A stretch of 64,000 bases of DNA from assembly GCA_029582265.1 (NCBI GenBank), contig CM055831.1, forward strand, positions 248,001-312,000, given 5' to 3'. The DNA is from Zoroaster sp. YZ-2022. Taxonomy: Eukaryota; Echinodermata; Asteroidea; Forcipulatida; Zoroasteridae. The notes beneath the pieces are model-generated. The model saw nothing but the letters and a program-made list of their open reading frames with translations, ran no database searches and was not told where the DNA came from. The position numbers and the translations under genes are program-made. Of the stretch, positions 31,399 through 43,156 are shown in pieces; the stretch's first letter is position 1; the number at the start of each line of letters is the position of its first letter.

Positions 31399-32394
31399 TT
31401 AATTAAATCTATTCTGGATTAAGTAATTTCTTGTCATTGGTCCATTAAGTTGGCCTTCATACATCTCATTATCGGGCTGCTCCTGTCCAGGTTCGATATC
31501 TGCAACTTCCGGTTCATTTCTATCCAGGGCAATGTTATGCAGGACAGCTGTGGCTGCAATGACCCTGCAAGCACTTTCGGGACTTCTCATCCGATTTTCT
31601 AGATGCAGAATGTGAAATCGACGCTTCCACCTACCGATGGCCTGTTCAACCAATACTCGGGTACCTCTATGTGCAGAGTTGTACCTACGTTCGGCTCGAG
31701 TTTGTGGGTTAAGAAGAGGGGTCATCAACCAGTTTCTGCATGGGTAACCACTGTCACCAAGGATACGTCCACGGATACCTCCAGCTTCCATGATGTCCCA
31801 CACTCGGCTTGATCTCAGAACACGACTATCATGTGCAGATCCAGGCCATCTTACCACAATGTTAATCCATTTCCCCTTATGGTCACATATCACTTGAACG
31901 TTTATGGAGTGATAACCTTTCCTGTTGACATAGTCAGCCTCATTAAGATGGGGTGAAATTATCCAAATATGTGTCCCATCAACACAGCCTATAATACCTG
32001 AAAAGTTCCTCATCCTGTAGAATCCATCTTTAATTACATCAACTTGCCCTTGTTCAGGCAACTTTACAAAGTTGTTAATTTTACCAGATAGTGCTCGTGA
32101 AACTCTGTTGATAACGCGGCAGGATGTTGGTTGTGAGACTTGTATGGGGTTGCCAACAACCATTTGAAATGTTCCTGTAGCATAATACTGTAATGCAATC
32201 AGCACCTGCTGATACGGAAGTAGTGCTTGATTACGTCTAGTTGGATGATCAATCTGGGGTGCTATTAAATCCGTTATAAACATTATGCCTTCCCGTGAAA
32301 ATCGATATCTCTTGATCAATTCATCATCAGTAAAAATCTCAATTGGATTACGCCTGTCTCTGAATACTCTTTCCCTCCTCATTGCACGATGCAA
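31399..32394 (-). CDS. HARBI1-type transposase (DDE nuclease)
   Basis: 331 codons, uninterrupted. DDE_Tnp_4-type nuclease: the first Asp in GIIGCVDGTHIWI, the second in WPGSAHDSRVLRSS, and the Glu in VLVEQAIGRWKRRF. GDSGYPCRNWLMTPL, conserved in this family, lies between. An N-terminal helix-turn-helix-like region (RRNQALLPYQQVLIALQYYA) is followed by SQPTSCRVINRVSRAL. Length is typical for HARBI1. With intact ends and an intact partner, this is the best candidate in the window for a currently or recently active DNA transposon. Confidence 0.95.
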   Translation of the reverse strand: MHRAMRRERVFRDRRNPIEIFTDDELIKRYRFSREGIMFITDLIAPQIDHPTRRNQALLPYQQVLIALQYYATGTFQMVVGNPIQVSQPTSCRVINRVSRALSGKINNFVKLPEQGQVDVIKDGFYRMRNFSGIIGCVDGTHIWIISPHLNEADYVNRKGYHSINVQVICDHKGKWINIVVRWPGSAHDSRVLRSSRVWDIMEAGGIRGRILGDSGYPCRNWLMTPLLNPQTRAERRYNSAHRGTRVLVEQAIGRWKRRFHILHLENRMRSPESACRVIAATAVLHNIALDRNEPEVADIEPGQEQPDNEMYEGQLNGPMTRNYLIQNRFN

Positions 32395-32768
32395 CTGTAC
32401 CAGTTGCAGAATCCGTCTAGCCGTGTTTTCACGTCAGAGTCAAACATACAAATGAAGGGTTTAGTTGTGAACTAGTGACTTAGAGGTACCCGAGATCACT
32501 TCTAAAGTTAGCAGACAACTTAGCAGTCCACTAAGCTTAGCGGCATTTTATGAATAACACTTAGTATCCAACTAGGCTTAATTGGCAGTTAGGGGCCAAT
32601 TTAGTTGCCAACTAGGCTTAGCAGGCTTTTATGAATATGGGCCCAGGAAGATTATTTAGCAGAGATGTAAGAGTGTATAAAGGTACATTTTAGAAGCTGT
32701 AATTTGTTTTGTGGTATAGACAAGGATGCAAAATAGGCATTTACTACTCGGAAAATTCGTCGCGCGTA

Positions 32769-33073
32769 CCACGAAGTGACCTATCTCATTTTTGGGCGAA
32801 AATAATTTTTTGACATATTTATATTACTTATGATGAAATGTTTACTATCTGAACATTTTGTGAGGAAAACTCGTATAATTTACTATTTATGCTAATTAGC
32901 AAAAGCGACGCATCCTAGAAAACTCCAATTTCAATTTCACGAAGTGACGCATTGAGATAGGACACTACGTGGGATCAGAGACATTGCGCTTAAGAGTTAA
33001 CGAAGTGACTCATTGGCAAACGTCATTTTGAGTAGGTGCAGCAGAAGACCAAATCCTGTTTCCACGAAGTGAC
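32769..33073 (+). repeat. Second cluster of CACGAAGTGAC motifs
   Basis: Four direct copies of ACGAAGTGAC at 32771, 32939, 33000 and 33064, spaced irregularly (60-170 bp), with variable flanks such as TTTCACGAAGTGACGCATT. Same core as the cluster in the NS1 relic. No coding sequence. Confidence 0.7.
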
Positions 33074-33689
33074 CTTTAGCAATGGTTTAATGATATTCTC
33101 TTTTTAGAGTACTTTCTGCAATTTTTGATAGAAATTGTTTTCATATTTAAATTTCTAAAAAAGAAAGAAAAAAGGATCGCTTTCCCACTGCAAATAAAGA
33201 TCATGACCTGTCATTTCAATAAATCAGACAAAATCGTGAACGAGTATTTTATGCGAGGATGTGCGTCTGGTATCTAGACGTTATACGCAATCCAACACAC
33301 GCTAAACGTGGCGTACGTGTGGAATGAAGCAGTCCAACTTTGTTAACGACGCGGCTCGTATTCCGTGAGTATATTTTGTCCAAATGTACTTGAAATTTAT
33401 TGTTTAAATATTCTGTTGTTCACTTTTGTTTAACAATTTTGATAAATAGGGATGTTCAACTATACACACACAATGCATAAGCTCGGCCTAGTGTTAACAC
33501 GTACAATGACATTTTGAAAACAAACGTGGTAATTGTACATCTTCGGTATATATTACACAATGCCGAGCATTTATGACCAACTCATCAAAAGTTAAACAAT
33601 TTGTGCCGCCTTTAATGTTTATTTTTGTTAATTTTGTTGAACGAATTACGAAGTTGACATTTCAACTTAGGGCATATCGTGGTATATGT

Positions 33690-33960
33690 CGTGTATATAC
33701 CCAGCCATCAAGCCTAAGTGGGCCCCAAATAGGCAACTGTCTGGGCCCCGTCTTGGCAGCCCACATGGGCCCCACAAAGTTCTGTCCGCTGCCGCCAATT
33801 AGGTCCCACTTGGGTAGCCCATATGGGTTAAATGTGGGTTATATATGGGTTCTATTTGGGATGAACGGTGGTTTTTAATAGGCCCGAAATGGGTTTTCCA
33901 TTGGCCCAGTGCGGGACCTATTTGGACAAGCCATACATGGGGCCCACACAGTTTTTTTTG
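33690..33960. repeat. Degenerate GGGCCC/CATATGGG repeat block
   Basis: Repeated variants of TGGGCCCCA, CCCATATGGGTT and CCTATTTGG in both orientations over about 270 bp. The design resembles the subterminal blocks of the TTGGGTAAA element but with another word. Confidence 0.6.
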
Positions 33961-33976
33961 TCTATATGGCCCTCTT

Positions 33977-34290
33977 TACACTGAAAACTTTATTTAGTCA
34001 ATCACGGTGAAAAATTCGTCAAACAGAGCGAAAATGATTAGTAATGCAAATAATTAGTCAATTGACGATTTTGTTCAGGGGCATGACAAATTAAAATCAA
34101 CGCAATACGAATCATTTTCATTCCTGGACGAATCAAAATTTGTGCAAGACTAATTTGATTGATAGACTAATCTAGTAACATCAGTTTGACAAATGTGCAT
34201 CGTCATATAACTAAGACATGACAAATTATTTTTACATGACCAATCCAGTGACTAACCTTTTGCAACACGACTAATTGGAGTGCAGGCCCG
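33977..34290. repeat. TA-CACTGAAAA end followed by degenerate GACTAAT repeats
   Basis: TACACTGAAAAC at 33977 is close to the terminus of the SAM-gene element. It is followed by about 300 bp of GACTAAT, ATTAGTC, GACAAAT and ACGAATC variants in both orientations. The other end of this supposed element was not found. Confidence 0.5.
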
Positions 34291-35340
34291 CCAATTGCAG
34301 GGCCATTTTTGACAGACAATGACCATTTTTAATCAGTGCCGGGTTTCCCACCCTCAGTGGAGAAGGGCGCGAAAAAACAGAAAACAAAACAAAACATTAA
34401 AAACATTTCACATTTTTGTAATTTCTGGTTGGTAGGAATTTTTAAGGTAAAAAGGTTTAAGAACTTTTTGTCTTCTCAACCAATCAGAGATAGTTTTATA
34501 ACATAGTAACTTGTTTACAGGCCTAGCAGTAGATAAGCCAATCAGAAACGTGCTTTCAAACAAGTTCGACATTGTGCGTTTTTTTGCGCTGCTACGTACC
34601 GTCTGCTGCATGCTACCGTCTGCATGTGAAGTATTTCTTGTGTTATTCGCGTTGTTCAGGTGAGTTCTAAAACAGAATGGGACTTTTGTTATTGTATTCT
34701 TTTAAAGGTGTGATTTAGCCAGTTTTTTCAGGTTAGTTCGAAAACATAATGGGACTTTTATTTTATTTTCAGGTGTAAGTTAGGGCCCAGTGAATGCATA
34801 CTGTAAAATGAGGCCGAGTGTTACTAGGCCTACTAAGTACTACTAGTTAGACCTAACGTTACAAATACAACATTTTTACAAGTTATGTTTTAATTACACC
34901 TTAATTGTTATGCCAAATTCAGTGGCACTGCAGTGAATGAAGACTAATGACTATGTATATGTACAGGTCTACATCAGTTGTTATTGTGGTCACAATACCA
35001 CAGTCTAGCTTCTAGGGCCTACCAAAAATGTTGTGATGTAGAGAGACATTAATGATTAGATTTGCCAAAGTTTGAAGGAAAATAAAAGTTTCAGCTCATC
35101 AGAAGTTATTAACTGTTACAATGGGACTCTTGTCACAGAATCATAAAAAAAATTGTTTGCCAAAAATGCAAATCAAAATTAGCCATTCTTGGTCCCAGAG
35201 GTTTATATCTTTCCTTTGATCCAATCCCCAGGAAGTAGTAAGTTGGTAAATGGTTGAAGACAGGTTTCAAAACTTAAAATCTTAAGGTAAATAATATTGT
35301 AACTATTAGTAACTTAATTGTTACTTTTAAAATTTGACAG

Positions 35341-35437
35341 GTACTACCTAACTGCAGTGCAGTATGGAGGAATAACTGAACAACTGCTGGCAAGGTTTCC
35401 ATGTCTGTCATCTGACCTCGATATAGCAAACAGAAAG
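35341..35437 (+). CDS. Possible internal exon of an unknown gene
   Basis: Flanked by TTTGACAG and GTATAT splice sites. The 97-nt open segment reads YYLTAVQYGGITEQLLARFP then CLSSDLDIANRK. It is protein-like but not identified. No neighbouring exons were recognised. Confidence 0.3.
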
Positions 35438-36507
35438 GTATATTTTTTCTTTGTCATCATTTGACATTGGTTCATGATTGGTTCAGCATAAAGTATGAAA
35501 TATGACTCAATTGCATGAACTAATCAGTGCTGTAGTTGAAAACATTTATATAGCCTATATAGTACAGGTACGGGATGAAAAAAATAAAAAAATAAAAAAA
35601 GGGGAAAAAAGGTTACTTGAGTACTCAAGTTTTTACATAATTATACAACACTGAGGTTTCCTGGTCCATCAATCATAACTTATTTTATTACAAAAGTAGG
35701 TCATTTTGATCATGGTGACTACTGCTGTTTACTTAAGAAGCATGGAAGGTCTATGCACTGACCACTGACTGTACACACAATGTACACACCATGAAATGTT
35801 GAGTTGGTGCAGACCAGTGTTTACTAAAAAATTATGCAGTTGTTTACAAGCTGTGGCAAATGAACTTTGGGCAGAGAACTTGTGTCATAAAAACCAACGA
35901 GATGAACACTGTATGAAAATACTACACATGACGTGTATATGGGTGTTTCCGTAAATATGGGACTCAAAGTGTGACATCAGTGTCAAAATTTCAAAATGAT
36001 TAAATCATGATAAGAAAATCATATTTTGGAAGCTTAATATGTAAGGAATATGAAAACAAGAAAACCATGTACACTCGACATCTTTGTCATTCACTTTCAT
36101 GGATGTATGTGACAACAGTGGACCACAGGGTTCCTCGTGTAAGTGGGGACACCAAACCGAAATCCTTCTTGGGGGTTAACATACACAACAAGGTGATTTC
36201 ATTCAAAATAAACTTTATTTTGGCAATGCCAAAGAAGGTCTATCAAATCAGTAATAACTTGGAAAGCACTTCTGTTAATCAACTGCTAATACAAAGGCCG
36301 CTTTTGTGTCATTTGGTACTACACATTGGATTCAAATTGACAACATTTGGCTGTACCTGTACATTAGTTTAGTTAATCAAATATCAATGCCTCTCTTGCA
36401 GATGAAAAACATCCCTACAAGTAGCCATGGAAGTCAAATGTTACATAATTAACTATCAGATAAATTTCATTTCTAAAGATGTGTACATATAGCTTATCTT
36501 TCCTAAT

Positions 36508-36739
36508 GGTTCCTTATGTAAGGGGGACACCAAAGTTTGGTGTCCCCCTTATACGAGGAACCTTTTTGTGAAATAAGTGTTACATCTTACTAGTAGTGCC
36601 TTGTGTAACAAACTTGACCCATCTTTGTCACCTTTTTGGCAGTGCACAATACCTATTTAGGCCCACCATTGATAAGAACACAATTATGCTCTTTTTTCTT
36701 GGTGGTCCCATGGGGACACCAACATTTTGGTGTCCCCAT
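36508..36739. repeat. Two hairpins built on GGGGACACC
   Basis: 36508-36562 is a near-perfect inverted repeat with GGGGGACACCAAA on one side and TTTGGTGTCCCCC on the other, capped by GGTTCCT/AGGAACC. 36710-36739 is a second: ATGGGGACACCAA and TTGGTGTCCCCAT, four bases apart. A half-site, GTTCCTCGTGTAAGTGGGGA, lies at about 36130. Confidence 0.9.
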
Positions 36740-37035
36740 TACACAAAGGAAACTGTTGAAGACTGTACATACTCTGAAATTAATAAACCAAATTAGGAGA
36801 TTGAGAACTTATTTCCATTTTATTTTCCAGATTATCACCACCATGAGGGTACAATGATGTACAGTGTGTACTACATTTTAATGTATTTTGTTTCTTAGCA
36901 ATGCATGAGTTTCCTTAAAAGCTTGTTCAGATTGTACTACAGTGTACATGCTTTCCAAGTGGTATTATCATCGTTATTGTTCAAAATTAGATTGAAGTTG
37001 CTTTGCTTGCATTGTTTTGTTCTCAAAATTTATAT

Positions 37036-37370
37036 CACCTAACATCAATTTTACTAATACTCCAAATGAACATTATAACGTACATTCCACTAACAATTAT
37101 TATTGTTCAAGAAATTCATATAAACTTGTTCAAATTTAAATTCAAGTTGCTTTGCTCAAGTCACCTAACGTCAATTTTACTAATACTCCAAATGAACATT
37201 ATAACATACATTCCACTAACAATTATTATTGTTCAAGAAATTGATATAAACTTGTTCAAATTTAAATTCAAGTGGCTTTGCTCAAGTCACCTAACGTCAA
37301 TTTTACTAATACTTTCCATTAACACAATTATTATTGTTCATGAAATTGACATCTTTGTATTGAATTCTTA
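37036..37370. repeat. 126-bp tandem repeat, about 2.5 units
   Basis: Units start CACCTAAC at 37036, 37162 and 37288 and are nearly identical (CGTCAATTTTACTAATACT, TTGTTCAAGAAATT). A partial copy may lie just before the first. Confidence 0.95.
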
Positions 37371-37846
37371 GCAATTTAATTTTTGAATACCATACTGTTT
37401 GAAGTTTTTTCTTCACAAACTTACATGCCCTTGTGTCTCTCAGCCGATGAGATCCTGGACACAACGGCCTCTTCAAGGGATCGAAACTGGTGCAATGATT
37501 AAAAAGTAGACAATGGTGTTTCAATGGCAATGATGTGTTTCAATCCAATTCCATTTCTATTTCTTTAACAGTAATGACTCAAATACAATTTTAAAAAATC
37601 AACGTAAAATCTTTTTTATTAAAAGTTGGGAAAAGCCTAGCTTGACCAACCCGTATTATTTGACCAATCCTTGCGCTAGTCCTGAGGGGTATGGTTATAT
37701 CAAACTTGCAATTGTCGGAAAATCAAAAATTGGATTAAGGAAAACTGCCAAGTGTTTCTTGCAAACTTGTTTATCCTCTACAACTGCTTAAAAGGCTGAG
37801 ATCCGGTCAAGGAAACCAAATGCAAGTTGTTGATATGGCCATACAG

Positions 37847-38071
37847 TTACTTTAAAATAGCATTTTCCCTTTCAGCGATGTCCTGAAGTTCTTTAGGAAG
37901 GAACTGATATACAAAGGCCCTATTTGCGGTTAGCATTGAAGGCTCTGATAATGTCCCTACAATGTCATCATTAGGGTGGATATGTTCCTTCTCCTCGGTG
38001 AAATAGTAGCAGCCCTTGCAGTTGCGTCTAAGGAATCGGAGTCTTAGGCCACCTGCATTTACATCAGTGAC
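37847..38071 (-). CDS. Last exon of an unnamed transposon-associated gene family
   Basis: On the minus strand a good acceptor (CTCATTACTTCAG) at 38072 opens GGLRLRFLRRNCKGCYYFTE, followed by PNDDIVGTLSEPSMLTANRA and a stop at 37847. From memory this matches the short C-terminal module (basic VxFxxR, Gly-Tyr-aromatic, then an ILxPxxxNxR pattern) of a large family of uncharacterised multi-copy invertebrate proteins. No catalytic motif is visible. Upstream exons would lie at 38072-39000 but none was seen. Confidence 0.4.
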   Translation of the reverse strand, partial: VTDVNAGGLRLRFLRRNCKGCYYFTEEKEHIHPNDDIVGTLSEPSMLTANRAFVYQFLPKELQDIAERENAILK

Positions 38072-38101
38072 CTGAAGTAATGAGAAAATATCAAAGGACA
38101 T

Positions 38102-39007
38102 TATAGTTTTGAAATTGAATTTAAAGGTTTCATTTGAAAATTTTCATTTGAGATATTTTTACTTTATCCAACAGCATTGGGTTTCAGATTAGTAGCCACC
38201 TTGAAACAAACACTTAACTGTATTCAAGCTTTCCAGGCATAATATATTTATGTACTCATTCTATCATTCTAAACGAACTTGCCTGCCAATCTGGAGCCAT
38301 TCTTCAAGTTAAATGGAATGAGGAAAGTGGCAAGTGCAAACCCTATTGCAAAGACTTTTGTAACAAAATTGTAATACATCCAAGGAATAATTTCAAAATT
38401 TAAAAGCCCAACTCTTCATGTCTGTGTAGAGAATTCTTATTCTTACCATTGCCAAATATATGAAGGTGTTGCCTTGCCCACCTTCAAACCTATTTTGAGG
38501 TGACAAGCAGAGTGGAAACTTGGAAGCTTGAATGAGACGACTTTACACAAATCCTAGTGGCTTGTTTTGTAATGAAAGTGCAGAAATTGAAAGTATAATT
38601 TTACTATTATGAAATAATAAAAGGACCAATATGGGGGGGGGGGGAAGGAAGCTGCTTGTCTCAGCGACCTTTCGGCCAAGTTTTAAAAATAAAATCCGGA
38701 CAATACCAAAAAAATAAAAAACATGGAAAAACCAATGCGCTAAAATGTGAACTTTAAAGGCTTTATGCAAGTGGAATGCTGAGACAAACTTTTTTCCCTT
38801 GGCTTTATAATAAACTTGATGAATTTTGACCATTGTGCCTCATTGTCTGTCTTTATAATATTACAACAGTTTTTTTGTTTTTTGTGTGTTAATTAAATAA
38901 AAACAACAGTGGATTGTGTTTTAATTAAAATAAAAACAACAGTGGAAAAAGTTCCATGAATTTTGCTCATTTAATGTAATTAATGGGAACTGAGCAAATA
39001 CAACATG
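38102..39007. other. Spacer with homopolymers
   Basis: No coding signal. Contains a G-run at 38635-38643 and a duplicated TTAATTAAA(A)TAAAAACAACAG word (38889-38943). Confidence 0.5.
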
Positions 39008-40163
39008 CAGGCATGAGAATCTTCCAGATTTTTCCGGACCTCCGGATTTTTCACCTCAAAATATGTGGTCTCCGAGTTCAGTGTGAATTTGATATAAAAT
39101 TTGGGGGTTAGGTTGTATAGGGGTAAGCTCAGAAAACATGTGAAAAAAGTAAGTGAAAATTTAACTTTGTCACCCGATAAACTTTTTACAGCAGACAATT
39201 GTATCCAGGAAAAGTGTTGTTTAATGTAGCGACCTATTTGATTGATGCCGCAGCCGGATAAAAAAGGAAGAGTGTCTGACTACTCACTGTATTATGTGTA
39301 CGTATGTGTCCGTGTTTTTCCCCTCTCTGAATGTTGACGTCACCGGAATACGCATGTACGGAGAATTTGTTTTAACAAAGAAGTACATTATACAACGATT
39401 CGCTTTACACACAACGCGGGGCACTGCGCAAAAGAGTATTGATCACAACCAAATTCTCTCTACGTTCCGTAGACTGTGATTAACAGTCCTACATGTATTT
39501 TTGTGTGTGTGGTGCGCGTGATGTATGCACCATAGTGCTAGCGCTGGACGTAGAACCGACTTATTGTCAAGTCTATCTGCACACAGTCTTCGCGCGCGAG
39601 AGCAGGAACTTTCTATGCGATCGAGTTTGCACACGATAGAAATGGCGTTCAAACTTACTTACGTCCAGCGTGGTTCCGCCGTGGATGTTAATGAAATCGA
39701 CAAAACTATCAAAAATAAATGGAAATGGAATTGGTGTGATAAAGTTCTGTTTGCTGGTTCTCCAGACCAGCATCTAATCGGCGATTGTTTTCGTAAACTT
39801 CACCAAGCTGGCGATGCATTTTGTGAATGTTGTCGTGTCACCATCAGATATGGAAGCTCTGGCTGGGCTGGATTGCCTTGCAGAAACACGCAAGCAAGAA
39901 AGAGCACAAGAAACTGTTAAGAGAGGCGAACCAATGAAGTTAATACCTAAAATAGCTATCCTTTAAGGATTTCATTTACCAATATCCAAAAATTTCCCGG
40001 GATTATTATTTTTTAATTTTTGTTTTTTAAATCCAAATTACAAGAGATTTCAATGATAAAAATATTCAAAATAGCCATCCTATAAGGTTTTCATATACCA
40101 AAATCTAATATAAGCCTGGATTATTTTTTCCTTCTTTTTTGCAAAACTCCATTCTCATGCCTG
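39008..40163 (+). mobile_element. DNA element with CAGGCATGAGAAT termini, copy 2
   Basis: CAGGCATGAGAAT at 39008-39020 and its exact reverse complement at 40151-40163. AACATG stands directly on both sides (39002-39007 and 40164-40169), a six-base target duplication. 1156 bp, same head sequence and the same zinc-finger exon as copy 1, without the LINE. Confidence 0.85.
39642..39960 (+). pseudogene. BED-like zinc finger of element copy 2, frameshifted by a 5-bp duplication
   Basis: ATG 39642 opens MAFKLTYVQRGSAVD, KNKWKWNWCDKVLFAG, HLIGDCFRKL and CECCRVTIRYGSSG. Then GGCTG is tandemly duplicated (about 39859-39868), and the frame is lost; in the shifted frame IALQKHASKKEHKKLLRE supplies the two histidines. 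So the Cx2C...H finger matches copy 1 residue for residue in plan. DNA binding to the element's own ends would be the usual role of such a finger in a transposase. The transposase core is missing. Confidence 0.7.
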
Positions 40164-41579
40164 AACATGGGAAGGAGAAGCATTATTTTGTACAATTTGT
40201 GTGACTATTATTCTGGGAAAAAACATGTCTACATATTATTATGGTACTTCATAATTTAAAAAATATCAAATAAAAAAATTAAAATAAAAACCTTTGGATT
40301 TCCCCCAAATTTCCACAGAATCACATGTATTGAGTACAACTACCTTCCACTTGCCTACCACGTCTCCACAATGGTGTCCCGATTACGTTGTAAACAATAA
40401 TTTCAGAAATGATGCCCAATGTTTTTTCCTGGATTTTAAAACTTACGAATGATATCTAAAATATCAGGGGAAAAAAAAATCACCGTTCAAATCCATGGAT
40501 CTTGTTTCAACAATTTCTCTTGAATCACAACAGAATAAACAAAAATTTAAGCCACAATACACGACGGAAGCGGGACATCAACATTTTGTTTCCCCTCGAA
40601 AAATATTACGTAGTTAAGAAAAGCCGGTTCAAAACAAACAAAATAAAAACGACCGAAGCTCTAAGAGCATGAACTAAATAAAGTTGGTAACAAAAATCTT
40701 TTTCGGAAAGTTTACATGTATTACTAGGCTTTAAAGTGTTCGTAGAAAACGCCTTGAATAATCGACAAACCACGACGTTATACGGGACAGCATAATTTTC
40801 GCTTCCCATTCAAATTCTGCACACATTCAAACTGTCATAGCAAAAGGCACAACAACTTTCACCCTAGTTTAGGTTTTCCTATCACAAATTTGCATCAACA
40901 TTTACAATAAAACGATAAGTGGAACCAAAAAAATTCTGTCTTACCTTTAATTCTTTGCTGAAAGGATTGATTACAACGTAATTCAGAGTAAAAATGTCCC
41001 CAACGTAAGCATGGGGACGCTAATTCTTCCCGCTCGATTCTTCGTAGAAGAAAATATGGCGGCTCAGCAAGTTTGTAGTTAGGTGGTGTAATCCGGGACC
41101 TTTGCTGACGTGCATTTTCATTCATAAATTTGCAGATAGTGCCTGTCGGCGGCCTCCGAATATGGTCACGACGTAAAGAAACGGGAGGGACGCCAAAACG
41201 CTAGTTCGTTAAAATATCCAGCGCAATTTTGATACTTCGTTCTTGATTTTAATTTTCAATTATTCTGACGCTGTTCCGTGAATAACTAAACCTTAAATAC
41301 AAAACAATTACACTTTGAGTCTGATAAATTCTCTTTGGCACTAGTAGAAAAGAGAATTATTATCTCATCGTAAGTGTGAGATCGCATTGGGCCATTTGAA
41401 ATGGCGCATGTCATATGCAAAGCAGGGATTGGTGTGCAGTGATGCACGGAAGGTGTTGAGGAATGTGTTTTAAGGTGTGGTAGTCACTCGCGGTCACCAC
41501 GCTGCACAGTTCATTTCGTGTTCTACAAATCTATTACATTATCCCCAAAGCAGCTTTTGCTGTTATCCCGTTAACACAA
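40164..41579. other. Spacer and probable 5' region of the DIRS element
   Basis: No gene recognised. From about 41350 the sequence is less AT-rich and leads into the DIRS reading frame; the exact left end of that element was not found. Confidence 0.45.
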
Positions 41580-43156
41580 ATGGAGCAGGGTTTATTCAAC
41601 AGCCAGGACAGTGATTCCCAGGCTGCCGCAGCCCTTGATGTGAACAGTCTTGCCGCTATTTTGGACACCAAATTCGAAAAATTCAAGCGGGACCTGAGTG
41701 AGGAATCTTCTCAGCAGTTCAACATTGCCCTGAAACGGGCCAAGTTGACTCCCACACAATTTAGCAAGAAAGGTTGTAAGAACCAATACATTCACAACGA
41801 GGACGTCAAGGACAAAATTGAGGAAGCCGTGTCAAGCTTGAACAACGGAAAAATTGACAAAGCCAAAGATAGCCTAGCAGAAGGTATAACTTTAATTAAC
41901 AAACGTCAAAAAATCGTCAAGATAGCTGATATTCATGGGTGGGACACAGTTCAAGCATATGTGTCTGACGATTTGGCTAGCGATTCTGACGACGACAAGC
42001 GCTTATCCAAGGCCGTGCGACAGGCTGAATTCAAGCGACGGGAAAATTTCGTAACCGTCAAGGACGTTCCGCTAAGGCTCGAACCAATTTTCGTCCCTCA
42101 ACCGCCCCAAGTTTCCCAGCAAACTCAGTACCTTATTCCTCCGCTGTTACCGCAAGACAACCCTCCTACAACCAAGGAGCCGCTAGGGTCAACAGAAATT
42201 ACCAACCATGCTGGGCCTGTGGCCAAGTCGGTCATTTTCAATACCAATGTCCCCAGAGAGCAGGAGCTGGCCAACATACAGGAGGAAAAGTTTGAAAAGC
42301 TAAGTATAAATGATTTTTGTGGCTTTGATAGCTTAGAAAAGAATTTTGAATTTGTATCATCCTTAAATTCAGAATGTGTCGGAGTAGTAGGCCGATTGCG
42401 CCTCTCCAAACAGTATTGGTTTGATATGCTTGACCCACCCTTGTTCGTCAAAGGTATTCTTAACCATGGTTACATAGTTCCTTTTAAAAGCTTTCCTCCG
42501 CAAGCTCATTTAAATAACAATAGATCAAGTTTAAACCATCCAGATTTTGTAGAGGAGGCAATTTCTAAGTTACTGGTGACAGGTAGGAGCACATTTCACC
42601 TCCGCATGTTGTTAACCCATTAACCGTTTCTGAAGGCAAGCAACTTAGGTTAGTTTTGGATCTGCGGCATGTTAATCAATTCACTTTTGTGTCAAAATTT
42701 AAATACGAAGGGCTCGATACTCTAGCACTAATGTTTTCCACAGAACTTTGATTTAGAATCTGGTTACCACCATATCGACGTTTTCGAGTCCCATCAAAAG
42801 TATTTAGGCTTCAGTTGGAAATTCGATAACAAAGTGCGTTTTTTCATTTGCTGTGCTTCCTTTCGGTTTGAACACCGCTAGTCATTGCTTCACAAAAATG
42901 TTGAGGCCCTTAGTCACTAGATGGCGCTCTATGGGGCATTGTTCAATTTTATACATTGACGATGGCATCTCAGGCCATTCCAACAAGATTTCAGCACTTG
43001 CAGCAAGCCGTATTGTTCAGAAGGACCTTGCTTGTTCAGGTCTGAAAGTCAGCGTTTCCAAATGCGATTTTGTTCCAAAACAATCGGGTACCTGGTTAGG
43101 CATGTTAATCGATACCATCTCCATGCAGTTTCGACTACCTAGTAGGGTCAATATAG
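41580..43156 (+). pseudogene. DIRS-type retroelement: gag-like region and reverse transcriptase, 5' part
   Basis: ATG 41580 opens 347 codons: a charged gag-like part with a coiled-coil-prone start, then the RT lead-in typical of DIRS/Ngaro elements (RLSKQYWFDM, FVKGILNHGYIVPF). After stops and frame changes near 42600-42850 the RT goes on with LRLVLDLRHVNQF, a FDLESGYHHID-like stretch, then from 42853 MLPFGLNTASHCFTKMLRPL and the catalytic YIDDGI near 42960. The RT is cut at about 43156 by another element and resumes at 45600. DIRS elements integrate with a tyrosine recombinase; none is visible here. Confidence 0.8.

Larger units (their letters stand above)
30143..32646. mobile_element. PIF/Harbinger DNA transposon, apparently complete
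   Basis: Ends are perfect 29-bp inverted repeats beginning CTGGGCCCATATTCATAAAA (30143 and, inverted, to 32646). Further degenerate copies of CCTAGTTG/AACTAGG and CATATTCATAAAA lie inside both ends. It carries the two genes expected of an autonomous Harbinger, convergently arranged: a Myb/SANT-like gene on plus and a HARBI1-type nuclease on minus. I could not find a convincing three-base target duplication at these limits. Confidence 0.9.
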
